Position numbers and translations under genes: made by a program. The notes beneath the pieces are model-generated. The model worked only from the letters and a program-made list of their open reading frames with translations. It searched no databases and was not told where the DNA came from. A stretch of DNA of 5,176 nucleotides from Pseudomonadota bacterium (GTDB lineage: Bacteria; Pseudomonadota; Gammaproteobacteria; Acidithiobacillales; Acidithiobacillaceae), in assembly GCA_021827445.1 (NCBI GenBank), contig JAKAVW010000235.1:1-5176 (forward strand), given 5' to 3'. Position 1 is the first letter of the stretch, and every line of letters begins with the position of its first letter. This document shows, one piece after another, positions 1 to 4,725 of this stretch.

Positions 1-212
1 CGGATGTGTTGCTGTCGGGCGGACGCTCCCAATTTGCCGCCCTCAAAAACAAAATGCCCTGGGTGGACATCAACCAGGAACGCCATCACGCCTATAACGG
101 TTACGAAGGGATGGTCAATCTGGTGAAACAGATCGATTTGGCCCTCTACAATCCCATGTGGACCTTATTGCGCAAACCCGCGCCCTGGGATATGCGGGAG
201 GCACGGACATGA
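1..212 (+). CDS. nifE: NifE, C-terminal fragment (FeMo-cofactor scaffold subunit)
   Basis: This is the 3' end of nifE, cut by the left edge of the window; 69 codons plus TGA are visible, with the first full codon at position 3. NifE pairs with NifN in the cytoplasmic NifE2N2 scaffold, where NifB-co is converted to the molybdenum-containing cofactor precursor before transfer to apo-NifDK. The visible part shows the NifE C-terminal signature: a Gly-Gly-Arg turn (LLSGGRSQ), then DINQERHHAYNGYEGM, and a closing RKPAPWD segment, all familiar from NifE of Azotobacter and others. DINQER followed by a Tyr-rich stretch separates it from NifD. The catalytic and cluster-ligand part lies upstream and cannot be checked. 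The stop TGA (210-212) overlaps the nifN ATG (209-211), implying translational coupling. Confidence 0.95.
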   Translation, partial: DVLLSGGRSQFAALKNKMPWVDINQERHHAYNGYEGMVNLVKQIDLALYNPMWTLLRKPAPWDMREART

Positions 213-1570
213 GCACCGTCATTCAGAGCCGCAAAGCGTGCACGGTCAACCCCCTCAAAATGAGCCAGCCCATCGGTGGCGCCCTGGCCTTCATGGGCAT
301 TGCCGATTGCATGCCCATGCTGCATGGTTCCCAGGGCTGTACCGCCTTTGGTCTGGTGCTCTTTCAGCGGCATTTCAATGAGGGCATTCCCATGCAGACC
401 ACCGCCATGAGTGAGGTGGCGACGGTCATGGGGGGGCTGGATAATATCGGTATCGCTATTCTCAGTATTCAGCAGCGCACCAAACCAGCCATCATCGGCA
501 TCTGTTCCACCGGCGTCACCGAGACCAAAGGCGATGACGTGGATGGTTATCTCAAAAACTTTCGCGCCATCCACCCTGAACTGGACCAGTTAGCCTTGGT
601 TTACGTCTCCACCCCGGACTTTAAGGATGCTTTTCAGGACGGCTGGGCAAAGGCCGTGGAGAGCATAGTGAAGGGGCTGGCTGAACCCAGCAGCGCGCGC
701 CGGGAGGGTTCCGTCAATTTCCTCGTGGGGTCCCACCTCACCGCTGCGGATATTGAAGAACTCCGGGAGATCAGTGAATCCTTCGGGCTGGAGGCGACCA
801 TCCTGCCCGATATTTCCGGATCCATGGACGGCCACATTCCGGAAGATTTCACGCCCAACACCCTGGGCGGCACACCAGTGGATGCCATCCGGCGCATGGG
901 TGAGGCGGAACTGACTATTGCCCTGGGCGAACAAATGCGTCCTGGGGCAGAATCCCTGATGTCAAAAACCGGCCAGCCTTATGTGCTCTTCGATCGCATT
1001 ACCGGCATCGAAGCGACGGATCAGTTATTGGATTGCCTGAGTCAGTTGAGCGGGCAACCGGTACCTGGCAAATATCGTCGCCAACGCAGTCAGTTGGTCG
1101 ACGCCATGCTCGACAGTCATTTTTTCTTCGGTGGCAAAAAAATCGCCATCGGCGCCGAGCCTGACCTGCTCTGGAATATCGGATCGTGGTTCAACGAAAT
1201 GGGGGCGATCATCACTGCTGCAGTGACCACCACCCACTCGCCGCTACTCGAACAGATGCCTTGTGAAGAAGTGCTCATCGGTGATCTGGAAGACCTGGAA
1301 GCGCGAAGTGCGGGCTGTGACCTGCTCATCACCCACTCCCATGGACGGCAGGCGGCGGCGCGGCTGGATATCGCTTTCCTGCGCATGGGACTGCCTATTT
1401 TTGACCAGCTCGGTGCCGCCCATCGTCTGTCCCTCGGCTATCGCGGTGCCCGCGATCTGACCTTCGAGATCGGTAACCTGTTAATGACACAGGAAGAAGA
1501 AAATCGCCCGGATAGTTGGCCACTACCCATGGAGGATCACGATGCACATGCGCCGTTTGCGTTTGGTTAA
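209..1570 (+). CDS. nifN: NifN, FeMo-cofactor scaffold subunit
   Basis: NifN is the beta-like subunit of the NifEN scaffold for FeMo-cofactor synthesis and is homologous to NifK. The 453-residue product is close to the usual 440-460. The N-terminal part carries NPLKMSQPIGGALA and LHGSQGCTAF; Cys44 in the latter matches the NifN cysteine that ligates the NifEN [4Fe-4S] cluster at the position of the P-cluster. Further family marks are QTTAMSEVATVMGG (about 70), the SFGLEATILPDISGSMDGH region (about 190-210) and KYRRQRSQLVDAMLDSHFFF (about 290-305), as in Azotobacter NifN. The frame is open back to 158, but ATG 209 is chosen because GGGAG at 196-200 lies 8 nt upstream, it overlaps the nifE stop as ATGA, and the protein then starts like known NifN. 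The last 29 nt overlap nifX. No frameshift or missing key residue was seen. Confidence 0.96.
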   Translation: MSTVIQSRKACTVNPLKMSQPIGGALAFMGIADCMPMLHGSQGCTAFGLVLFQRHFNEGIPMQTTAMSEVATVMGGLDNIGIAILSIQQRTKPAIIGICSTGVTETKGDDVDGYLKNFRAIHPELDQLALVYVSTPDFKDAFQDGWAKAVESIVKGLAEPSSARREGSVNFLVGSHLTAADIEELREISESFGLEATILPDISGSMDGHIPEDFTPNTLGGTPVDAIRRMGEAELTIALGEQMRPGAESLMSKTGQPYVLFDRITGIEATDQLLDCLSQLSGQPVPGKYRRQRSQLVDAMLDSHFFFGGKKIAIGAEPDLLWNIGSWFNEMGAIITAAVTTTHSPLLEQMPCEEVLIGDLEDLEARSAGCDLLITHSHGRQAAARLDIAFLRMGLPIFDQLGAAHRLSLGYRGARDLTFEIGNLLMTQEEENRPDSWPLPMEDHDAHAPFAFG

Positions 1571-2039
1571 GGATGCGGAACGCAGTAGTCACTTTTTATC
1601 TGGTCAAAGCCCAGGAGGCACCATGAAAGTCGCATTTTCAACGCAGGATATGCAGAGAGTCGATGCCCATTTTGGTTGGGCAAAAAACATCGCCATTTAT
1701 GAACTCAGTGTAGAAGGTCACCATTTTCTGGAGGCCGTGCAATTTGACGGTGAACTTGCCGAAGATGGCAACGAAGACAAGCTGGCCCCCAAGCTGGAAG
1801 CCATCAAAGATTGCGCCATTTTGTATGTGGCCGCTATTGGCGGCTCCGGTGCGGCGCGGGTAGTCGCCATGAAAATTCATCCCATCAAGGTGAATGAACC
1901 AGAACCTATCAACGAAATACTCGACAAACTGCAAGTCGTGTTACAGGGAAACCCACCCCCCTGGCTGCGCAAAGTCATGAACAAGGGTGCAGAAAAAGCG
2001 TTTAATTTTGATGACGAAGAGGAGTTAAGTCATGCCTGA
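1542..2039 (+). CDS. nifX: NifX, cofactor-intermediate carrier protein
   Basis: NifX is a small cytoplasmic protein that binds NifB-co and the VK-cluster and passes them to or from NifEN. The 165-residue reading has an N-terminal arm (RRLRLVKDAE) and one NifX/NafY-type domain (Pfam Dinitrogenase iron-molybdenum cofactor, PF02579) from about residue 28. Marks are VDAHFGWAKNIAIYEL (40-55), with the typical HFG, and CAILYVAAIGGSGAARVV (91-108), followed by IHPIKV. Start 1542 is favoured by GGAGG at 1531-1535, 6 nt upstream, and because proteobacterial NifX proteins often begin with a similar RRLRLV arm. A second ATG at 1623 has an even stronger AGGAGG and would give a 138-residue, domain-only form. 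It overlaps nifN by 29 nt at the front and the DUF269 gene by 8 nt at the end, so all three are probably translationally coupled. Confidence 0.93.
   Translation: MHMRRLRLVKDAERSSHFLSGQSPGGTMKVAFSTQDMQRVDAHFGWAKNIAIYELSVEGHHFLEAVQFDGELAEDGNEDKLAPKLEAIKDCAILYVAAIGGSGAARVVAMKIHPIKVNEPEPINEILDKLQVVLQGNPPPWLRKVMNKGAEKAFNFDDEEELSHA
1613..1618 (+). promoter_or_regulatory. Strong internal ribosome-binding site in nifX
   Basis: AGGAGG lies 4 nt before an in-frame ATG at 1623, inside the nifX reading frame. It is a better match to the anti-Shine-Dalgarno than the GGAGG at 1531-1535 that serves the 1542 start. Translation from 1623 gives a 138-residue protein beginning MKVAFSTQD, which is exactly the start of the conserved cofactor-binding domain. 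The site therefore either decides the true start or makes a second, shorter NifX. The spacing is slightly short but workable. Confidence 0.55.
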
Positions 2040-2499
2040 GAATACTGCAGTGGCGGTGGTTTTGCCGGAAGAGTCCCTGTTTTTTCGCGAACTGGTCAAG
2101 CAGTGGCGGGCACAGGATAGTTATGGTGCCTGGGAAAAAAAGTCCGACATGGAACTGCTGGCACCCTACGTGCTGGATAAGGAGCAGCGCCGGGCGATAC
2201 CCATCATTGGCGATCCTGATCCCGAAATACTGTGGCGGGTGGAACTTTTTTATAACGCCGTGGGGCTGGCTACGGAGCGTGCTTCCGGAGTCATGGTGTC
2301 GCCCATGATGAAAATGAGTCATGAAGGCTTTGGCCGCATGGTGCTGATTGCCGGACGTTTGATCGTGGTCAACAAACAGTTGCGCGATGTGCATCGTTTT
2401 GGCTTCCCCAGCATGGAAAAACTGGCCGAAGAAGGTGACAAACTGGTGGCAGGCGCCCTGGAAATGATTGAAAAATTTCCGGAGGTGGCCCGCTTTTGA
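2032..2499 (+). CDS. NifX-associated protein, DUF269 family
   Basis: This 155-residue protein belongs to the DUF269 family (PF03270), almost always encoded directly after nifX in proteobacterial and cyanobacterial nif clusters; its biochemical role is not settled. Family features include FFRELVKQWRAQDSYGAWE (17-35), the central VELFYNAVGLATERASGVMVS block (70-90), MSHEGFGRMVLIAGRLIVVNK (95-115), and a C-terminal RDVHRFGFPSMEKL segment. No cysteine, signal peptide or membrane segment is visible, so it should be a soluble cytoplasmic protein. The start is fixed by GAGGAG at 2019-2024, 7 nt before the ATG. The ATG lies 8 nt inside nifX (ATGCCTGA), which suggests coupled synthesis with NifX. Context points to a role in cofactor handling or NifX function; that is inference. 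Confidence 0.92.
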   Translation: MPENTAVAVVLPEESLFFRELVKQWRAQDSYGAWEKKSDMELLAPYVLDKEQRRAIPIIGDPDPEILWRVELFYNAVGLATERASGVMVSPMMKMSHEGFGRMVLIAGRLIVVNKQLRDVHRFGFPSMEKLAEEGDKLVAGALEMIEKFPEVARF

Positions 2500-2503
2500 C
2501 CCT

Positions 2504-2533
2504 TGAACCAGCGTAGCTCACGCTTATGGTTCA
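2504..2533 (+). other. Intergenic hairpin between DUF269 and DUF683 genes
   Basis: TGAACCA (2504-2510) is perfectly complementary to TGGTTCA (2527-2533). Inside it, GCGT (2511-2514) pairs with ACGC (2520-2523), leaving a 3-nt TTA bulge on the 3' side and a 5-nt AGCTC loop. It fills most of the only sizeable gap between nifE and nifQ. No T tract follows, so it does not look like an intrinsic terminator. An mRNA-processing or 3'-end-protecting stem is more likely. The base pairing is seen; the function is inferred. Confidence 0.6.
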
Positions 2534-2556
2534 TCAGCGCATAGGAGTATGACGCC

Positions 2557-2820
2557 ATGTCTGTATTAATGGAGATGTTACCGGTAGTAGAGGAACAGAC
2601 CAATCACTGGGAGTTGATTGTGGACGAAAAAGACGCATTGAAAATAGAGATAAAACGACTCAATGCCCAGGCCACCCAGGCCAAAATGGATCTTCACGAT
2701 CTGGCCGAAGATTTGCCCGTCGGCTGGGAGAATATTCTGGAACTGGCGAATCGTACCTACGCCGCCTACCGCGATCTGACGGTGGCCAGGGCGCGGCTCG
2801 CGTCCTTCCCCGGAGGATGA
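2557..2820 (+). CDS. Nif-associated DUF683 (Rop-like) small helical protein
   Basis: This 87-residue protein belongs to the small nif-linked family PF05082 (DUF683, 'Rop-like'), usually found between the DUF269 gene and fdxB, as here. Members are short helical hairpins and their function is unknown. The diagnostic stretch is QATQAKMDLHDLAEDLP at residues 38-54, preceded by a charged helix (about 24-37) and followed by WENILELANRTYAAYRDL (57-74). Most members I recall begin shortly before the KMDLHDLAEDLP motif; this one has about 25 extra N-terminal residues rich in Glu, Val and Met. The start at 2557 is supported by AGGAG at 2543-2547, 9 nt upstream; Met5 (2569) is an alternative with no good ribosome site. 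The last codons carry GGAGG (2812-2816), which serves fdxB. Confidence 0.88.
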   Translation: MSVLMEMLPVVEEQTNHWELIVDEKDALKIEIKRLNAQATQAKMDLHDLAEDLPVGWENILELANRTYAAYRDLTVARARLASFPGG

Positions 2821-2824
2821 CAGC

Positions 2825-3133
2825 ATGCACGACATAACCGGCATCACCAAGGGCGGGCTCGGCTGGACACCCCAGTTTGTCGAACATATCAATGAAGAAA
2901 AGTGCATCGGCTGCGGGCGTTGTTTTCGCGCCTGCGGTCGGGATGTGCTGAACCTTATTGGTATCACTGAAGAGGGGGAACTGGTGGCGGCGGACGATGA
3001 CGAGGCAGAACGCAAATTCATGACTATTGCGCATCCGGAAAAATGCATTGGCTGCGAGGCCTGCTCCCGGGTTTGCCCCAAGAACTGCTATACCCACGCA
3101 TCCATGTCCCTAGCGGTCAGCGTCTCGGCGTAG
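2825..3133 (+). CDS. fdxB: Nif-specific ferredoxin III (2[4Fe-4S])
   Basis: FdxB is a small soluble ferredoxin of the nif-specific 'ferredoxin III' family, thought to supply low-potential electrons for cofactor assembly or nitrogenase. The 102-residue product has two [4Fe-4S] motifs: CIGCGRC-FRAC at Cys27, 30, 33 and 37, and CIGCEAC-SRVC at Cys74, 77, 80 and 84. An acidic linker (DDDEAERK, 57-64) separates them. In the first motif Gly, not Pro, follows the fourth cysteine (CGRDVLNL), which is typical of this family. The second is followed by PKNC, giving an extra Cys88. The N-terminal GITKGGLGWTPQFVE is also family-like. ATG 2825 is 4 nt after the DUF683 stop and 8 nt after GGAGG (2812-2816). 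Its place between DUF683 and nifQ is the standard order. Confidence 0.95.
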   Translation: MHDITGITKGGLGWTPQFVEHINEEKCIGCGRCFRACGRDVLNLIGITEEGELVAADDDEAERKFMTIAHPEKCIGCEACSRVCPKNCYTHASMSLAVSVSA

Positions 3134-3154
3134 CGCTTCAGAGGGAGTGCATCA

Positions 3155-3808
3155 ATGAAGACTGCGATATATGACATTCTGATGTCCGGTCGCAACCCGG
3201 ATGAGGCATTCTCTGACGCACGTTTTCTTGCGCTGTGTATCAGCCATCGCGCCATGGAACGCAAGGGCAACATCAGCATGGCGCTTGGCCTGGAGATCAG
3301 GCAACTGAGCCATCTGTTTTCTCGTTATTTCCCGCGGATAGAGGAATCGCGCTCGACCGCACAATGCACGAAGGTATATCTCCATAGCGCTGCAGGCGGG
3401 ACTTTTCTGTGTCAATGTCTGGGGAAAGAAAACAAAGTGTCCGCGCGCAATGAGGAAACCAGCGATCTGGTTAAGCTCTTACTGGATCACCGCGCCAGCG
3501 TTAATCAGGCCACAGAGTGGGTAGCGGCCATTCTCGCTACAGGCTGCCTGGGCGATGATCACTTGTGGCAGGACCTGGGCCTGACGAATCGTGAGGACCT
3601 CAGTGACATTATTAAACGCCATTTTCCGGGACTCTATTTCAAAAATACCGGCAACATGAAATGGAAGAAGTTCTTTTATAAGCAGTTGTGTGACCAGGCT
3701 GAAGTCCGGCTCTGCCAAGCACCCAGTTGCAATGTTTGTAATGATTATGCCCAGTGCTTCGGCCCGGAAGATGCCAGTGGTTGGAACCTGCTGGCTGCCC
3801 ATGGCTAA
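3155..3808 (+). CDS. nifQ: NifQ, molybdenum donor for FeMo-cofactor synthesis
   Basis: NifQ is an Fe-S protein that delivers molybdenum to the NifEN/NifH complex during FeMo-cofactor synthesis; nifQ mutants of other diazotrophs need high molybdate. The 217-residue product ends with the defining cysteine motif C-X4-C-X2-C-X5-C at Cys187, 192, 195 and 201, in the context LCQAPSCNVCNDYAQCFGP. Just before it is GNMKWKKFFYKQLC (166-179), another strong family signature, and further upstream ATGCLGDDHLWQDLGL. The N-terminal 100 residues are less conserved in the family. A GAGGGAG stretch ending at 3147, 7 nt before ATG 3155, supports the start. It follows fdxB by 21 nt without any terminator, so it is probably in the same transcript. 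All four motif cysteines are present, so it should be functional. Confidence 0.96.
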   Translation: MKTAIYDILMSGRNPDEAFSDARFLALCISHRAMERKGNISMALGLEIRQLSHLFSRYFPRIEESRSTAQCTKVYLHSAAGGTFLCQCLGKENKVSARNEETSDLVKLLLDHRASVNQATEWVAAILATGCLGDDHLWQDLGLTNREDLSDIIKRHFPGLYFKNTGNMKWKKFFYKQLCDQAEVRLCQAPSCNVCNDYAQCFGPEDASGWNLLAAHG

Positions 3809-3818
3809 AAACCTATAA

Positions 3819-3842
3819 GCATCCGCAACCCGATCAGGATGC
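3819..3842 (+). other. Weak hairpin after nifQ, possible attenuator
   Basis: GCATCC (3819-3824) and GGATGC (3837-3842) form a 6-bp perfect stem with a 12-nt loop, followed by AATATTTT. It sits 10 nt after the nifQ stop. The stem is short, the loop long and the T run interrupted, so at most partial termination would be expected. It might set the expression of the next gene relative to nifQ. The inverted repeat is seen; its role is inferred. Confidence 0.35.
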
Positions 3843-3874
3843 AATATTTTACCCCTACCCATATGGAGTCATTT

Positions 3875-4468
3875 ATGTCCATCAGCATCGAACAAAGCGC
3901 ATTTGCAGGGCTCGACACTCAGAAAAGGCTGCTGAACCAGGTATTCAAGGGAGAATTGAATGCACAGGGACGCTTCGGTTTTCGCGGCGAACTGGCTATC
4001 AAGTTTGCCACCGCCGTGGCCGATGAAGCACGTCCACCGGAAATCCTCGCGCAACAAGTCATCAGTTCGGCAGAGCCGGGCGCCCAAAAGATTTCTTTTT
4101 TATCCTGCTATCTTCTGTCTTTTGGTTATCTGGACGCACTGGTAACGGTACTTGCCGAGTACCTGGAGCCCTCCGGTAAATATTTTATTTACTGCAACAA
4201 TATCGACTTCAGCAAGCGTTACCATCTGGAATATAAAGGTATTCCATTTTATATCCTGCCGCTGGACGAAGCGACGGTCTACAATGAACTGCTGGACTTG
4301 CTCGGACTGGAACGCAACGACCTCAAAAAGCTCGACACGGCGGGTAAGATCAACCGCATCGCCGAGAGTGCCTTGCAATACAGCGCCGTATTTCCCGAGA
4401 TCAGCTATACGGACTGCCTGGCGGGCATGGGTCCGGTACGTGATCCCGGTGAAAACCGGCCCGTATAA
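3875..4468 (+). CDS. Unrecognised 197-residue protein at the end of the nif operon
   Basis: I do not recognise this protein or any named domain in it. It is co-directional with nifQ, 66 nt downstream, and ends before the operon's terminator, so it is probably co-transcribed with the nif genes. ATG 3875 is chosen because GGAG at 3865-3868 is 6 nt upstream; an in-frame ATG at 3839 has no spaced ribosome site and lies in the hairpin after nifQ. The product looks soluble and mostly helical. A hydrophobic stretch at 73-97 (ISFLSCYLLSFGYLDALV onward) contains Asp and Glu, so it is more likely a buried helix than a membrane span. A beta-like segment KYFIYCNNIDF (102-112) and GIPFYILPLDEATVYNELLDLLGL (122-144) follow. 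Cysteines are at 78, 107 and 181, not in a clustered metal motif. The C-terminus is polar. Codon usage and reading-frame integrity look like those of a real gene. Confidence 0.8.
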   Translation: MSISIEQSAFAGLDTQKRLLNQVFKGELNAQGRFGFRGELAIKFATAVADEARPPEILAQQVISSAEPGAQKISFLSCYLLSFGYLDALVTVLAEYLEPSGKYFIYCNNIDFSKRYHLEYKGIPFYILPLDEATVYNELLDLLGLERNDLKKLDTAGKINRIAESALQYSAVFPEISYTDCLAGMGPVRDPGENRPV

Positions 4469-4491
4469 GCGCTTTTGCCACGGTTTTACCG

Positions 4492-4524
4492 AAAACCCGG
4501 ATACCCAGCGGTCTCCGGGTTTTT
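4492..4524 (+). terminator. Rho-independent terminator of the nifEN...nifQ operon
   Basis: AAAACCCGGA (4492-4501) is perfectly complementary to TCCGGGTTTT (4514-4523), a 10-bp stem with a 12-nt loop that can close further through ACC/GGT. The 3' arm ends in a run of five T (4520-4524). It lies 23 nt after the stop of the preceding gene and before the sigma-54 promoter region, so it separates the two transcription units. The symmetric A-run and T-run would also allow some function from the other strand. Confidence 0.85.
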
Positions 4525-4547
4525 GACATCTCGGCCCTGCCCCGTGA

Positions 4548-4563
4548 TGTTCGTTTTCTTGCA
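4548..4563 (+). promoter_or_regulatory. Possible degenerate second NifA activator site
   Basis: TGT (4548-4550), ten bases, then GCA (4561-4563) matches the NifA upstream activator consensus TGT-N10-ACA at five of six fixed positions. Its centre is 32 bp upstream of the perfect site at 4580-4595, about three helical turns, so both would face the same side of the DNA, and it is about 140 bp before the predicted transcription start. A five-of-six match can occur by chance; the phasing is the main reason to keep it. Confidence 0.35.
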
Positions 4564-4579
4564 AAACCATCCTAGGAGA

Positions 4580-4595
4580 TGTAGAGAAACCAACA
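4580..4595 (+). promoter_or_regulatory. NifA upstream activator sequence (TGT-N10-ACA)
   Basis: TGT at 4580-4582 and ACA at 4593-4595 are separated by exactly ten bases, a perfect match to the NifA enhancer consensus. Its centre is about 108 bp upstream of the predicted start at about 4696, inside the usual 80-150 bp window for NifA sites. Together with the sigma-54 promoter and the IHF site downstream this is strong evidence that iscA and nifU are NifA-activated. Confidence 0.8.
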
Positions 4596-4642
4596 AAACG
4601 CACTAACAACACCTCAACATCCGTTGTTAATCATCATAATAA

Positions 4643-4655
4643 CAATGAGTTGATA
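4643..4655 (-). promoter_or_regulatory. IHF binding site between activator site and promoter
   Basis: Read on the minus strand, these 13 bases are TATCAACTCATTG, a full match to the IHF consensus WATCAANNNNTTR. The site is centred about 47 bp upstream of the predicted start, between the NifA site and the -24 element, in AT-rich DNA. IHF bends DNA so that enhancer-bound NifA can touch sigma-54 RNA polymerase; this is the classical place for it in nif promoters. Binding is inferred from sequence only. Confidence 0.7.
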
Positions 4656-4669
4656 ACAAATCCCAAAAC

Positions 4670-4685
4670 TGGCCCAAGTCTTGCA
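4670..4685 (+). promoter_or_regulatory. Sigma-54 (-24/-12) promoter of iscA-nifU
   Basis: The sequence TGGCCCAAGTCTTGCA carries the invariant GG (4671-4672) and GC (4683-4684) with exactly ten bases between them, and TTGCA at the -12 element; it differs from the TGGCAC-N5-TTGCA consensus only at the fifth base. This predicts transcription starting at about 4695-4697. The 30-nt leader then carries AAGGAG (4714-4719), 6 nt before the iscA ATG. It is the only good -24/-12 match I found in the window outside coding sequence. Confidence 0.87.
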
Positions 4686-4725
4686 AAGAAGCACACAGGA
4701 ACCCCTGTCGCGTAAGGAGTATGTC

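Noticed and set aside
158..208. Seventeen-codon upstream extension of nifN
   Set aside because: It would begin inside nifE without a ribosome site; ATG 209 has GGGAG at 8 nt and matches known NifN starts.
2578..3081. Long minus-strand open frames across DUF683 and fdxB (167 and 145 codons)
   Set aside because: They lie opposite well-identified genes, have no family resemblance or ribosome site, and their low-complexity Ser/Pro composition is typical of antisense shadows.
2827..3100. FdxB as an unusual ferredoxin because Pro is missing after the first cysteine motif
   Set aside because: Gly-Arg-Asp-Val at that place is normal for the nif-specific ferredoxin III family.
3566..3580. TGG-N10-GC in nifQ as a sigma-54 promoter
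   Set aside because: It lies in coding sequence, lacks the TTGCA of the -12 element and has no activator site; the match is by chance.
3839..3874. Twelve-codon longer version of the unrecognised protein
   Set aside because: The ATG at 3839 has no ribosome site at suitable spacing and lies in the hairpin after nifQ, whereas 3875 has GGAG at 6 nt.
4681..4725. TTG start giving a 15-residue longer IscA
   Set aside because: The TTG is part of the -12 element, upstream of the predicted transcription start, and AAGGAG points to ATG 4726.
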